A stretch of DNA of 64,000 nucleotides from Scilla litardierei (taxonomy: Eukaryota; Streptophyta; Magnoliopsida; Asparagales; Asparagaceae), in contig CM061142.1 in assembly GCA_030789695.1 (NCBI GenBank), positions 147,519,266 to 147,583,265 on the forward strand, read 5' to 3'. Below, piece after piece: positions 9,610 to 22,287 of this stretch. Within the stretch, counting starts at the first letter, position 1, and the number at the start of each line of letters is the position of its first letter. The translations under genes were made by a program, and so were the position numbers. The notes under the pieces are model-generated. The model was not told the origin of the DNA. It searched no databases and saw only the letters and a program-made list of their open reading frames with translations.

Positions 9610-11198
9610 TGACATGCGTTTATATTTCATACATTTACGAACGTTTTCTTCCGTGATTTTCCGTATTTTACCACCGTCTTTTATTCGTTTTCTCGTGTTT
9701 TCTTGTGTTTTCTTGTTTTCTTTCACTTTTCCGTGTTTTCAGTGTTTTGCAGGAGTTTGCTGGCATTTGGGGCGTAAAACGATGATATCATGTGTCCCCG
9801 AAGCAACGGGAGGAGTCACGCGTGATCCAGGGGGTCAAACGACGAAGATTGCATCTTTCAGCCCCTCACCCGGTCGGTTGGTCATCTCCAACCGATCGGG
9901 TGATGCACGTGTGCACCACCCGGACGCAGCTTGGAGCTCACGAGAAGTCACCCGGTCGGTTCAGCGACCGGGTCATTAGCTCAATGTCTCTGGAATTCGG
10001 AGCTGATTGCCAACCGATCGGGTGACCTTCACCCGATCGGTTCACCTGTAGCTGAATTTCAACAGCCAAGACTCGAAGTTCCAACCGGTCTCCTCACCCG
10101 GTCGGCACCAAGATCCAACCGACCGCATCCAAGATCCAACCGACCGGTTCATACTGACCGGGTGAAACCCTGCTTTGCACTGTGATTTTGTGAAGCGGCT
10201 CACCCGACCGGTTGACTTGTCAACCGGTCGGGTGATGTCGTTTTCTATAAATAGAACCCTAGGTTTCCCAGATTCGAGAGTTGGTTATTTTTTACTGTTT
10301 TCTTCATTTGTGACGGCTGTAATTTTCCAGTTTTTGTAAGTTTTCGGATCATTGTAAAACTTTAGTATTATCTTAATTGCTTTACTATCATTGCATTTCT
10401 ATTGTCTGATTATGATTTTGACGGTCCATTTTCATTTAGATCGCTTTTTAATGAATATTTGTGAGTAGTTCCCAAATCCGGGATTTTGGCGGAAACCCCT
10501 TCGTGGGCTCTTCCCGATGCATCCATAGGGTTAGGAAATCGATAGGGATTAGGAATCTAACGGTTACGCTGGGTGTTTTATTGTCATCGACGGGAAAAAG
10601 ACCGCCTTTGACCGTTGGGCCAAGGGGGAATAAACTTGGCGGTTGACTCCCTAGCCATAGCTCACGCCCTTAGCGTAGACGTCGAATCCTAGCACGCAGG
10701 AGCGGCAGGACGAGATGTTGGGAGTTATCGTTGCGAGCTTAGTGCTCCTGGAGTCGATCAGTGTTAATGGACACGGGAGTGCTCACTGATCGAACCCGGG
10801 AAGTCCGGCGTATCATCCTGGGCACCGACCGGAATATCGGGCCCATGGGATGCCGGTACCACTTTTAGAAGCAACATCTCACCATTAGACCCTAATTCCG
10901 ATCGCCATCCTACACGTAAGCCGTATCGACGAGAGCCGCTCGTTCGGGTCGAAACCAGAGTCCCGGGTTTTTCCTTCATATTGTCTATACCTTGCATTCC
11001 TTACCGTGACAACCCATCATCCGATCTGGGCTAGCTCACCCACTGGGTGATTTTGGTCCTCTTTGACACAAGCACATCCTAGCCTCCCTGTGTTCGACCC
11101 CCAAGCCACACTACAACACCGTGCGCTTGCGGTTACAAATATCTAAACCTCCACCGGGTCCCCCGGCCATTTGCAGCTTGCAAACCGGGGGCACGTCA
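9610..11198 (+). repeat. 3' LTR of TE-A, 1589 bp
   Basis: Begins TGACATGCG after the PPT and ends CACGTCA. The region from 9817 matches the 5' LTR. Motif array 9865-10235, palindrome 10200-10235, TATAAATA 10246-10253. It shares the short terminal phrases CTCCCTGTGTTCGA and CCGTGCGCTTGCGGT with the TE-J LTR, evidence of common descent. Confidence 0.9.
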
Positions 11199-11200
11199 GT

Positions 11201-11695
11201 TATGCAGATGCAGGATACAGGTCCGACGCATACACCGCAAAGTCACAGACCGGTTTCGTGTTCACATACGGTGGGACGGCCATCTCATGGAGATCTGTGA
11301 AGCAGACTTCGACAGCGACCTCATCCAACCACTCCGAGCTCATAGCGATCCACGAAGCTAACAGAGAATGCTTTTGGCTTCGATCAGTCATCCACCACAT
11401 CCTAAAGACTACCGGCCTGAAGACGGGTGATCTTGGACCAACCACCATGTACGAAGACAATGCTGCCTGCATCGCTCAACTACGAGGTGGTTACATCAAA
11501 GGTGACAGGACGAAGCACATTTCCCCTAAGCTCTTCTGGACGCATGAACAACAAGTAGACAACCAGATCGACATCCAGCAGATCTAGTCTTGCGACAACC
11601 TGGCAGATCTATTTACTAAAGCTTTACCTCGCAGTACCTTTAGAAAACTTGTACTAGGAATTGGGATGAGACAATTGAGAGATTTACAAGTCTGA
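11201..11695 (+). pseudogene. pol: Copia RNase H, truncated
   Basis: C-terminal part of a copia polyprotein. YADAGYRSD opens the RNase H domain. SQTGFVFTYGGTAISW, KQTSTATSSNHSELIA and HEANRECFWLRS follow, and the C terminus has CDNLADLFTKALP and then MRQLRDLQV before the stop. One in-frame TAG at about 11585 interrupts it, replacing the residue before SCDNLADLF. RNase H removes the RNA template during reverse transcription. The terminal TGA lies inside the CTGAA loop of a 7-bp hairpin at 11685-11703. Confidence 0.85.
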
Positions 11696-12048
11696 AGCTT
11701 GTACATTTCAGGGGGAGTTAATGTCAAGATGTACTCTTTTTCCTTGGCTATTGGGTTTTTCCACTGGGTTTTCCATAGCCAAAGGTTTTAACGAGGCAAC
11801 CACATCAACTCGGGATCCAGAAGTATCCACCTCTGATGTTATCCATCGATCAGTGGAAGTTACAGAGACTTGTACTCTTTTTCCTTAGCCACTGGTTTTT
11901 CCCACTGGGTTTTCAATGGCAAAGGTTTTAACGAAGCATGAGCTCTTAAACTTAGGATCCAGAAGTATTCATAGACATATGATCAGATAAGCTCTATGAA
12001 CCCTGAAGCGTTCATTACGGCTTCCAACAATGGATGGATAAGGGGAAG

Positions 12049-12159
12049 TGTTATAAACGGGCTTTTGGAGGCCCAACTTGTTATTGGGTTCCACCCATTA
12101 TGTAACCCTATTGCTATAAATACAGGGCTACGAATTTCGTAGCCACTAAGTTTACAACA
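12049..12159 (+). repeat. Short 3' LTR of TE-B, 111 bp
   Basis: Starts TGTTATAAACGG after AAGGGGAAG and ends TTTACAACA, with CTATAAATA inside. It is closely similar to the 113-bp LTRs of TE-E read on the other strand. Confidence 0.85.
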
Positions 12160-13441
12160 ACATCCTCTTTTTAGAGTATTCAGGCTTAAAACGTCTTGAA
12201 TTTTAAAAAAACAGAAATCACAGAAAAGATTTTCTAAATGACTTATACTGTAAAATACTTTTTAAAAGTATATATAAACACTTAAACTCACTAAGAAATA
12301 TGTTATGGCAACAGATTAAAAATTGTGTTTATAAAATTTATTTGTCCTCTAGAAGTGGCTAATTACACAATAAGTAGGTCGACTTTCGTCAGTTTAGATT
12401 AGCAATGTATATATATTTCAATGGCATAAACTAATTACTTTTCATATTGCAAAAGCATTATGAGTAGTTATCAGAGCTTCTGGTTCTGATCTTAGTGTGC
12501 CATTTCCTACTCCATATCGAGTAATATTTTCCCTTATTTTTTATTTCAGGTCATGTTTGATCCTGAATTTCCCTGATTTCAATTTTCCTTATTTATAAAG
12601 GACAATGAAAATTAGTCTTGCTAAGGAGACATAAGCAGGGGGTTTGAGCAAATTATTTTATACTTCCACTTTTCTAATTAATTAGATACTTTTAAAAGTC
12701 TATTTGAATGCTCGAGTATGGCTTCAGGCCATTTTCTTGAGGCGTTCAAATTTTATGTGGATAGTTAATCATGCTCAAAGGGAACAAGTACGTGGGTGCG
12801 TAATATATTTCTCACTTATTTATTAAGCCATGACTTCAGGCGTATGCTTATATTCAAGGCTAGATTAAAAAATCTTTCCTTGTAAAAATAAAGGAGAGTA
12901 CTCTTTTAAAGAGTTTAGCGGTATTATGGAAAACTTCTGGTGTCCATATTGGATTATATAGATCATAAATCTTATAGATCAATTTACCGCGAAGTGTGCA
13001 TCTTTTATACAGATAGCAGTTATAATTTTCGCATAATCCATCGTATTTGTTTTGTTTTGACATTTAATATGAGTTGAACTTCAAGTTCAATTCTCAACAA
13101 AGATATGATATTTAAACTTGTTGAAATATTATTTAATCTGTTTGTGCCATAATATTGAATCATAGTATGAGTATTAACATGAAAAACAGTAATATAAGGA
13201 AATAGACTAAGTTTTAACATGCAAACAAAATATTAAAACAATTGTGCAATAATCTAGTTGTTCATAAGATGTCTTGGATTTTTATGACGCATACCCAAAA
13301 CTTTCATGGGAATTTAACCCCAAAAAGGAAAATTTTATGGGTACGTGGTGGCGGCGGAAGCTTCTGGCCATCCGCGGTATGCACCTTGTCAGTTAGATTA
13401 TGTTCAGAAAAATTTAAACTGAACAACATGTCATTCATCGT
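12160..13441 (-). mobile_element. TE-C, 3'-ward internal fragment (noncoding copia derivative)
   Basis: Sequence homologous to the internal region of TE-E in the same orientation (for example 12300-12560 against 25800-26070) and to TE-F inverted (12850-13160 against 34700-34910). The left end at 12160 coincides with the end of the TE-B LTR. The right end is the left TSD copy (ATCGT, 13437-13441) of TE-D. The element resumes at 31084. No coding frame. CTGAA-type sense hairpins at 12718-12732 (ATGGC/GCCAT) and 13071-13093 (9 pairs, loop TTGAA in sense). Confidence 0.75.
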
Positions 13442-16400
13442 TGTAATACCCGTATGTGTAAAATACTATTTGCGTGTGTGCGTATAGTAATTTCGTTGTG
13501 TGTAGAGTAAGTTCCTACATGTATAGCTATAAGGGGACTATGATATGCTTTGGATATATAAGTGAATGCGTGTGGTTGGAGAGTAAATTGATATTATTGT
13601 TAGCATGTTATTGGTGTTTATTAGCGTGCTTGGCGATTTTCATTGGTAAGTGTGCATCGTAAAACGGTATGTTCATGATAATTGGTGATGCTGAGATAGT
13701 TATTAATGAATGAGATTATTATTATTGATGTTGGTTGTTATTTTTGGTGAAGTTGTTACAATTTTTGGTTTTCTGGAATTTGCAGGACAGTCCCAAACAG
13801 GGGCAGCTAACTCAATATTTTTAAACTACACTTAAGATTTACTCCCTTATGAATTGTAGATATAAGTGTTATGCATTCACATATCAATTTTAATGATTTT
13901 TCACCAAATATTCAATTTAATACAGAATTTACGGCAAAGGGCATCTGTGCTGCAACTGTGCTGGAATTTCTAACAGAAACTGACCTGCCTTTAGAGCAGA
14001 ATTACCTAAATGCGGACAGATTCAGAAAAAATAAAAAGATACAAAGTTGTAGAGCTTGAAGTTAACTTTCCAACGAGACCAAGAACGCACCATTTCGTTA
14101 AGAATTGAGGGACTGATTGCATTTTCCGTAACATGTGTCAAAGCTGAGGAAAAACAAACATGTTGTTTTCACGAAATTCCTAACTCAATTTCTAATCAGA
14201 ATTTGGAAAAGTGTTCAACAAGAAAGTTGGAGATAATAGTCCAAAGTTTATGCCGTAAAATTTCCGGGTCATTCTTAATTCTAGATTAGGAGAAATCATC
14301 AATAATTTAAGCATGTATTTTTATTACTGGTGGTGATGATTAATATTATCAGTGTTATTGTTTGGGCCTTCGTTACTTTTGGTAGCTAGAGTTGAGCTTG
14401 GATTATTATTAGCTAATGTTGGTTGGGCTTTAATAGTGAGCTTGGATTAGTAGGAAGAGAGGAGAAATGTTTATTAGAATGGCAAACTTGTAGATATTGG
14501 TTCCTATTTAATTTGTTTCCTTCTTTTTCTTTCTCCAAGCTTCTTCTAACTTACTCCTTTCTTTAATTTTTCCCCATTCGTTTCTCCCCCACGCCAAGAA
14601 GCCCAGGCCGACCAAAATCAATCCCCTTGCTGCCAAAATTGTGAGGAAAATGGAGGAAAAAAAGATGAAAGGAAGAAGAAAGAAGAGGAAGAAGAGAAGA
14701 AGTAAAGCCTTAAGCCCAAGAAGTAAAGCCCTAAGCCCACCCTCTCCATCTATTCTTTCATCTTCACCGTTACTCCCAACTCCATGGCCGAAGCCATGGC
14801 TGAAATTTGGATGGAAGCTGCCGAGATTGGAGGAAGATGGAGATTAGGGTTGAAACTTGGAGATTTGAGGATTCTTGGGTTTTCATGAATTTGGAAAAGG
14901 ATTTCATCCCAATTGGAGGAGGATTTTGGGGATTTCGAAATTAGGGCTTGGGCTTGAAGATCAATGGGGGATTTCATCTCATTGGAAGAGGATTTTGCAT
15001 CTTGGATGAGGTAGGAGTCCAACCCCTCTCTCATGTTCTCTTTCACTGTGTTTGGATAGGTAAAATTGCATTTATTGGGTTTTCCTTAAAATCTCTTGAT
15101 ATGTTGCAATTGAGTTGGATTTTAATCGTTGTAAGGGGTAATATGATGCCATGAATTGTTTAATAATGCCTATGCATGATTTGTTTCTCTAATTTTGCAA
15201 TATTGCTCTAATTTTTATGTGGGAAATCTTTTACTCTTTTGGAATTGCTCTCATTCTAGGTTGCAATCATATGGGATGTTGAAATCATATGATGCCATGT
15301 GGTCGCCTCATGTTGTCTAGCTTGCTTGATTCCTTAATTTAGAAAAATTATTCTCATTGTGTGATATTGCTTTCATTTATTGGAAATGTTGGAAGCTTTA
15401 TATTAATTACGTTGAATGTTCTTTAAGTTCAATCTTCATAAATCAAGTTGGATTGCCTCCATTTTGGCCTTGCTCTCAAATGTTGCAATGTTGGGATGTT
15501 GGAATTTATTAGGAAATGTTGGGATGTTGGAAGTATTATGGAATGTTGGAATTTTACCATTTAAGTTACCATGGAGCATTCATGGTTGAATTGGGATGAT
15601 ATTTTGAATTATTTGATGCACTAGCCATAATTATGCTCCATGTTGCTTGAATGATATGTTTCAATAATTATAAAAAATTGCTCTCATTTTTGAAAACATG
15701 GAAGCTTTATTATTTTCCTCCTTGCATGAGAAGATGAAATTGATCTCTTTTATGAAATTAATCTCATTTTGGTTTCATTGCGTAAATGAAATAGACCTCA
15801 TTTGGTTATATTGAGTAACGTATAAATTGCTCTCCATGGAAGGTTGGAAATTGAATTTCTCTTGTATGCAAATGAGCATCATGAGAAAAGGACTTGAGAT
15901 GTGAAATTGGCTAAATGTGTTGTTGAATATATGCAAAACACGGAATGGGTTAAATCATGTTATTAGGACACGAGGTGGAGTGCACGGGCATAGACAAAGT
16001 GCCGCGGTAGGAGGCAGGTGAATACGCCGTTGGCCACCTCTTGATCCATTAGGTGTTTCCACGTTGATAACGGAGTAGAATCATTTGCACGTGCACACCG
16101 GCTCACTCATGGGATCCTCATTGCATCGCATTGCATCGCATTGCATCGCATCGCATTGCTTGTGACTCATATGCATCATGACATCATTGAGCATTTGTGT
16201 GATTAATGGTTATATCTATGTGATTGTTACTTTATGAGAATGGATGTTACCAAGAATGCATTGTGTGTTGAAACGGTTGTATGTTAGAAAGCGGGGTTTT
16301 GGGTGGTTGTTAGTTGTTGGACTTGTATTGATGTTGTGTTTTCCCCCGGAAAAATGGTAATATGCTTGTTGATGTTATTAATGTTGTTGGGGTTGTCATT

Positions 16401-18537
16401 GTTATTGTTGTTGACAACCATTTTAGTTTATGCTAAAGATATTAATTTAATAAGAGTATTATTGAAGATGCTATTTTAGTGTTTCCTTACGACGTTCTCA
16501 AGCGGACTCTTAAACATGTTTAAAAGAAGACTCTTGAGTATTATTGTTGTTAACGAATTTAATCAAGCTTATACTTCTAGTGAGCTCTTTAAGAAGACTC
16601 TTGAGGGCTTATGTAAGGCAACAAGATTCTCAATAATTAGTATTTTATTAATTATTGTCATAGTTGTTGGTGTTGTTGCAATGGTAGTAAATTGATTAGT
16701 GTTTATTAATAAGATGGATAGTAGTTGTGGTTTCATGCTTATAGTTAAGGGTATTGAGAAGAGGGATATTGAGTATGTTAAGGGTAGCTTGGGTATTGGT
16801 GGTATTACCAACTCTCACATTCTATTATTCACACAATATTCTACTTACCTATTACTAAAGTTGTTAGAGAGTGTTCTAAAGTAATTAGAAGGTACTAAAT
16901 GGCCTAGAGTTGCAAGTTGTGTTGGTAATTTGCTAGTGACACATCTTGATGTTGGATGTTGCATATTAATGTGGGATATTTGTAAGTGTTGCACTCTTAA
17001 CTTAAATTCTACTAAGGTTGACATGCTTAAACTCGCATCTCAATGTTGTAAGGAGATTAGCTCATGTTGCCAACCAATCTTTAACCCACAAAGATGTTCT
17101 ATTGAACTTGGAGTATGATGTTTTCTTTAATCTTGGATTTTCATTGTGTTGTCTTCCTTGGATTATGCTAGTCCTTAACTTTAGTGCATGCTTGTCCTAG
17201 CATTCCATTTATGTCACTTCTCCTGTAATTCTTTGAGCAAGATTATATTTTCTTTGGCTGTAGCATTTTTCTCTTCGAATACTACTTATGTTGTACTTGG
17301 AAAATTTTGATAACTACAAGAGAAGCGCTGTCGAAATTTTTGCAAGCAAATCCATGTTTAAGAGAACACCCATTTGAAAAATTAGATAAAAGAAAATTAG
17401 TAAGAGGGTTTGATAACTTTCAAGTTAGAAGCTCTAAATAATTTCTATAAAGTGTAGGAACCTTAATTACCATCATTTACAAGTTTCTACGGGTCCCTCT
17501 ATGCAAACTTTGTTTTCCTATTTGGTCCGCAATTTAGGCTATATGTTGGATAATAGGTTGGTCACCTTTTGCAAGAATGCTTGTAAGTTGGTGAGCTTGC
17601 TAAAATTGCCCATAGCTAACATTCCTTTCATATAATAGGTTCATGGCAATGAGATCTCACTATCTAAGACTTGTTGGCACTAATGATAAGATGCCATTAA
17701 TATGAAACATGTGTAAGGGAATTATTATTATTTATGTCGGAAATAACCTAATGCGATTTTCCCTTAGCCCTTATAAAGATCTAAAGTTTGGGTCGAACTG
17801 ATACGGTTTCATTGCATATGTAAGGTCACATGTTAATAACGGCTTATGGAAGGGATTCATGGTGTAAGCAAGATATAAAGAGATCAAGTATTGTTGCGTT
17901 CTTGTACTTGACAAGTTATAATTACTCCTCTATTTGTAGCACTCACTTTATTTTGCAGGTTATCCTTTGCCGCAGGTACGAGATTTTGTTATTGATGTCA
18001 TTTGCAGATTAATATGAATGAGGTGGGTATATGCTTGTTTACTTCAATTTTCATGATATGCCATGAGTTATTTCTAGTTGTTGCATTAGTGCATTGCGTC
18101 CTTTTGCACCATGCGAGTTGGGTTTAGATTTCCTACTGGGTCACTCTGTGACGTGTCCCTGTTGATATTTTTCAGGTGTTGGATCTTGGAGTTAGAGGCC
18201 CGCGAGCCCAGTTGGTTGGATTCGAGTGTGGGGGTGAATGTGAGAGAGATTTGGGTGTGTTATTGTACTTGGGTGAGTTTGGGTTATATATTGTATATGA
18301 GATTTGCAATTGATGGTGTAATTGAACAGGCTATATATATGTTATATTGGTGTTTTGAGTTGGTGGCTCTTTTGTGTTTCTGTGATGTCTGGAATGCTAC
18401 AGGTACTATCCCTGCAGTGCGCAGTGGGCCTGCCCGAGTTTTGAAATTTCGTATTCTTCCTTCGTAACACCCGCCTCTTCGGGAATACTTGATACGGATT
18501 CGCACCTATCAGGTATCCCGGGGAGCGGGGCGTTATA
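13442..18537 (+). repeat. 5' LTR of TE-D, 5096 bp
   Basis: TGTAATACCCG to GGGGCGTTATA (terminal CA mutated to TA). It contains no convincing coding frame despite its length; the short frames are not conserved motifs. Includes a GCATT/GCATC simple repeat near 16121-16158 and many TTG-rich stretches. Confidence 0.88.
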
Positions 18538-19831
18538 TTTGGTGGCTCATGCATGTCACCGTACTGCGGCTGTGTAGGAATAGTACGTGTAGTACCCCAG
18601 TGTTGAGAGTAGTTGAGTCCTAAGGTGGGTAGAGTCCAGCTTTGGGATAGGACCTGAATATCAGAAGCTTAAGGTGTTGAACCCCTGAGGGTGGACATTA
18701 GAGTGTTGATTGAGTATGTATGTTTATGCATATGTATGTGTGTGTATGTATATTGATGTATTGCTAGCTATATAAGTATTGAATGGTTTGTCAAGTATAT
18801 TGAGACGATATACTCATGCGCTTATGACTATGAGCTCATCACTATGATATATGTACGAATGATTATATGGCTATGTGATTGTATTTACAGTGCATGTGTT
18901 AATAAGTGGTTGACATATGAGTAGCGTGTAAGTTGAGTTATGTACTTGACTGAGATGCTGGTAGAGTATGGATGTACTGTGTTGTAGCTATATATGGTAT
19001 GTCATATGCACATGTAGAGTGTGCAGCTGCATGAGTGGATCCCTGAGCTCCACCCATGTATGTGTGGGTATGTCTTGATAGTAATATTGTTATGAGTGGG
19101 TGTAGGTGATGAGTATATGATACATGCATGGCTGTAAGCTAGAACACTTACACCTATATATAGATGATTATAGTTTTGTATGGATATCTGTGTATTGATA
19201 TTGATATGTAAGACTCTGTGTGAAGATGCATGTGCGAATGTTGGAGGGATATTACGGGACATACATGATTGTATGTCTCGGTTAGAAGTGCACGTGTTTA
19301 TGTGTTAAGAATGGTAGCATATGAGTAATGCATATCATGATATTATACAATTGTTGATCTCTAGGCCACCTATAGATATGGTGTGTTGTCTGTAAGGATC
19401 CTTGTGTTCCACTCAGGTATGAGTGGGCATGCCCTCGGTGTATTAGAGCAGTGTGTTTGATATATGTATATATGTAAGGTGTACATGGTTGCATGTCTGG
19501 TTGTAAGCAGGTACACTTACACCTGGGTTTGGATAAATACAGTGATATCTGGGTGTATGGATGTTGATGAGTAAGACTCTATGTATGACATGTGTGTGTA
19601 TGCTTACATGTGTACATGATGACATACGTGGTTGTATGTCTCAGGATGGCAGTGCATGTGGGTATGTTTGAAATGTTATACTCGTGTGTATTGGAACTGG
19701 TAAAAGTGTTGGTATATGAAGGTGCTTTATCTATATGATAGGGTAGAGTGACCCTATATATCTCTATTCAACCTCAGCTATGCCTAAGTTAGAAAGTTCG
19801 AGGACGAACTTTATTTTTAAGGTGGGTAGAT
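18538..19831 (+). other. Noncoding internal region of TE-D
   Basis: Follows the 5' LTR with TTTGGTGGCTCATG, a poor match to an initiator-tRNA-Met PBS (TGGTATCAGAGC). Rich in TATG/GTAT low-complexity sequence with two diverged repeats around GTGTTCCACTCAGGTATGAG and similar near 19045 and 19410. It ends with an 8-bp hairpin AAAGTTCG/CGAACTTT around AGGA (19793-19812) and the purine run AAGGTGGGTAGA before the 3' LTR. Confidence 0.7.
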
Positions 19832-22174
19832 TGTAATGCCCGTATGTGTAAAATACTATTTGTGTGTGTGCGTATAGTAATTTCGTTGTGTGTAGAGTAA
19901 TTTCCTACATGTATAGCTATAAGGGGACTATGATATGCTTTGGATATATAAGTGAATGCGTGTGGTTGGAGAGTAAATTGATATTATTGTTAGCATGTTA
20001 TTCGTGTTTATTAGCGTGCTTGGCGATTTTCGTTGGTAAGTGTGCATCGTAAAACGGGATGTTCCTGATAATTGATGATGCTGAGATAGTTAGTAATGAA
20101 TGAGATTATTATTATTGATGTTGATTGTTATTTTTGGTGAAGTTGTTACAATTTTTGGTTTTATGGAATTTGCATGACAATCCCAAACAGGGGCAGCTAA
20201 CTCAATATTTTTGAACTACACTTAAGATTTACTCCTCTTATGAGTTGTAGATATAGGTGTTATGCATTCACATATCAATTTTCATGATATTTCACCAATT
20301 ATTAAAATTTAATACAGAATTTACGGCTAAGGGTATATGTGCTGAAACTGTGATGGAATTTCTAACAGAAACTGACCTGTCTTTAGAGCAGAATTACACC
20401 TAAATGCGGACATATTCAGAAAAAATGGAAAGCTACCAAGTTATAGAGCTTGAAGTTAACTTTCCAACGAGACCAAGAACGCACCATTTCGCTAAGAATT
20501 GAGGGACTGATTGCATTTTCCATAACATGTGTCAAAGCTGAGGAAAAACAAACATGCTGTTTTCACGAAATTCCTAACCCAATTTCTAATCAGAATTTGG
20601 AAAAGTGTTCAACAAGAAAGTTGGAGATAATAGTCCAACGTTTATGCCGTAAAATTTCCGGGTCATTCTTAATTCTAGATTAGGAGAAATCATCAATAAT
20701 TTAAGCATGAATTTTTATTACTGGTGATGTTGATTAATATTATCAGTGTTATTGTTTGGGCCTTCGTTACTTTTGGTAGCTAGAGTTGAGCTTGGATTAT
20801 TATTAGCTAATGTTGGTTGGGCTTTAATAGTGAGCTTGGATTAGTAGGAAGAGAGGAGAAATGTTTATTAGAATGGCAAACTTGTAGATATGGGTTCCTA
20901 TTTAATTTGTTTCCTTCTTTTTCTTTCTCCAAGCTTCTTCTAACTTACTCCTTTCTTTAATTTTTCCCCATTCGTTTCTCCCCCATGCCAAGAAGCCCAG
21001 GCCTACCAAAATCAATCCCCTTGCTGCCGAAATTGTGAGGAAAATGGAGGAAAAAAGAGGAAAGGAAGAAGAAAGAAGAGGAAGAAGAGAAGAAGTAAAG
21101 CCCTAAGCCCACCCTCTCCATCTATTCTTTTATCTTCGCCATTACTCCCAACTCCATGGAAGAAATTAGGGAAAGCCATGGCCGAAATTTGGAGGGAAGC
21201 TGCCGAAATTGGAGGAAGATGGAGATTAGGGTTGAAGCTTGGAGATTTGAGGATTCTTGGGTTTTCATGAATTTGGAAAAGGATTTCATCCCAATTGGAG
21301 TAGGATTTTGGGGATTTCGAAATTAGGGTTTGGGCTTGAAGATCAATGGGGGATTTCATCTCATTGGAAGAGGATTTTGCATCTTGGATGAGGTAGGAGT
21401 CCAACCCCTCTCTCATGTTCCCTTTCATTGTGTTTGGATAGGTAAAATTGCATTTATAGGGTTTTCCATAGAATCTCTTGATATGGTGCAATTGAGTTGG
21501 ATTTTAATCGTTGTAAGGGGTAATATGATGCCATAAATTGTTTAATAATGTCTATGCATGATTTGTTTCTCTAATTTTGCAATATTGCTCTCATTTTTAT
21601 ATGGGAAAACTTTTACTCTTTTGGAATTGCTCTCATTCTAGGTTGCAATCATATGGGATGTTGAAACCATATGATGCCATGTGGTCGCCTCATGTTGTCT
21701 AGCTTGCTTGATTCCTTAATTTAGCAAAATTATTCTCATTGTGTGATATTGCTTTCATTTATTGGAAATGTTGGAAGCTTTAGATTAATTACGTTGAATT
21801 GTTCTTTAAGTTCAATCTTCATAAATCAAGTTGGATTGCCTCCATTTTGGCCTTGCTCTCAAATGTTGCAATGTTAGGATGTTGGAATTTATTAGGAAAG
21901 TTGGGATGTTGGAAGTATTATGGAATGTTGGAATTTTAACATTCAAGTTACCATGGAGCATTCATGGTTGAAATGGGATGATATTTTGAATTATTTGATG
22001 CACTAGCCATAATTATGCTCCATGTTGCTTGAATGATATGTTTCAATAATTATGAAAAATTGCTCTCATTTTTGTAAACATGGAAGCTTTATTTTTCTCT
22101 CATTTTTGTAAACATGGAAGCTTTATTATTTTTGCACTAGCCATAATTATGATATTTATTATTTTTGTAAACAT
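19832..22174 (+). repeat. 3' LTR of TE-D, part 1
   Basis: Matches 13442 onward. Close to the TE-E insertion it carries extra partial tandem copies of a stretch ending in TTTGTAAACATGGAAGC (about 22070-22174), and homologous sequence is repeated again right after TE-E at 28154, so a local duplication preceded or accompanied insertion. AACAT (22170-22174) is the left TSD of TE-E. Confidence 0.85.
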
Positions 22175-22287
22175 TGTTGTAAACCATGACGGCTACGGAA
22201 CCCCGTAGTCCTGTATTTATAGTAATAGGGTTACATAATGGGCGGATACCCACTAACGGGTTGGGCCTCCAAAGCCCGTTTATAACA
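22175..22287 (-). repeat. 3' LTR of TE-E
   Basis: 113 bp; on the minus strand TGTTATAAACGGG to GGTTTACAACA with TATAAATA in the middle. Near-identical to 28036-28148 and similar to the TE-B LTR. Confidence 0.9.

Larger units (their letters stand above)
543..11198 (+). mobile_element. TE-A: non-autonomous Athila-like Ty3/gypsy element, 5' LTR truncated
   Basis: The two LTR copies (543-1946 and 9610-11198) flank a tRNA-Asp PBS, a decayed gag, an open aspartic protease frame, an internal motif array with a TATA box, an ATHILA ORF-1-like gene, a proline-rich frame and a PPT. No reverse transcriptase, RNase H or integrase motif is present, so it needs another element for reverse transcription and integration. 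The LTRs differ at roughly 3% of compared sites, including a ~24-bp indel in a short tandem repeat, so it is clearly older than TE-J. The right end abuts copia RNase H sequence at 11199. A TSD cannot be tested because the left end is missing. Confidence 0.88.
11199..12159 (+). mobile_element. TE-B: 3' end of a Ty1/copia element
   Basis: RNase H coding sequence, a noncoding 3' module and a short LTR (12049-12159) remain; everything upstream was lost at the junction with TE-A at 11199. The 3' module (11730-11990) contains two copies of a repeat with CTCTTTTTCCTT, GGTTTTTCCCACTGGG and TTTTAACGA. The same module precedes the 3' LTR of TE-E and TE-F, so TE-B looks like the coding relative of those noncoding elements. 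Confidence 0.8.

Noticed and set aside
13442..18537. Captured host gene inside the long TE-D LTR
   Set aside because: Short frames (for example 14641-14847 and 18111-18467) are present in both LTRs but are unlike known domains and broken by differences between copies.
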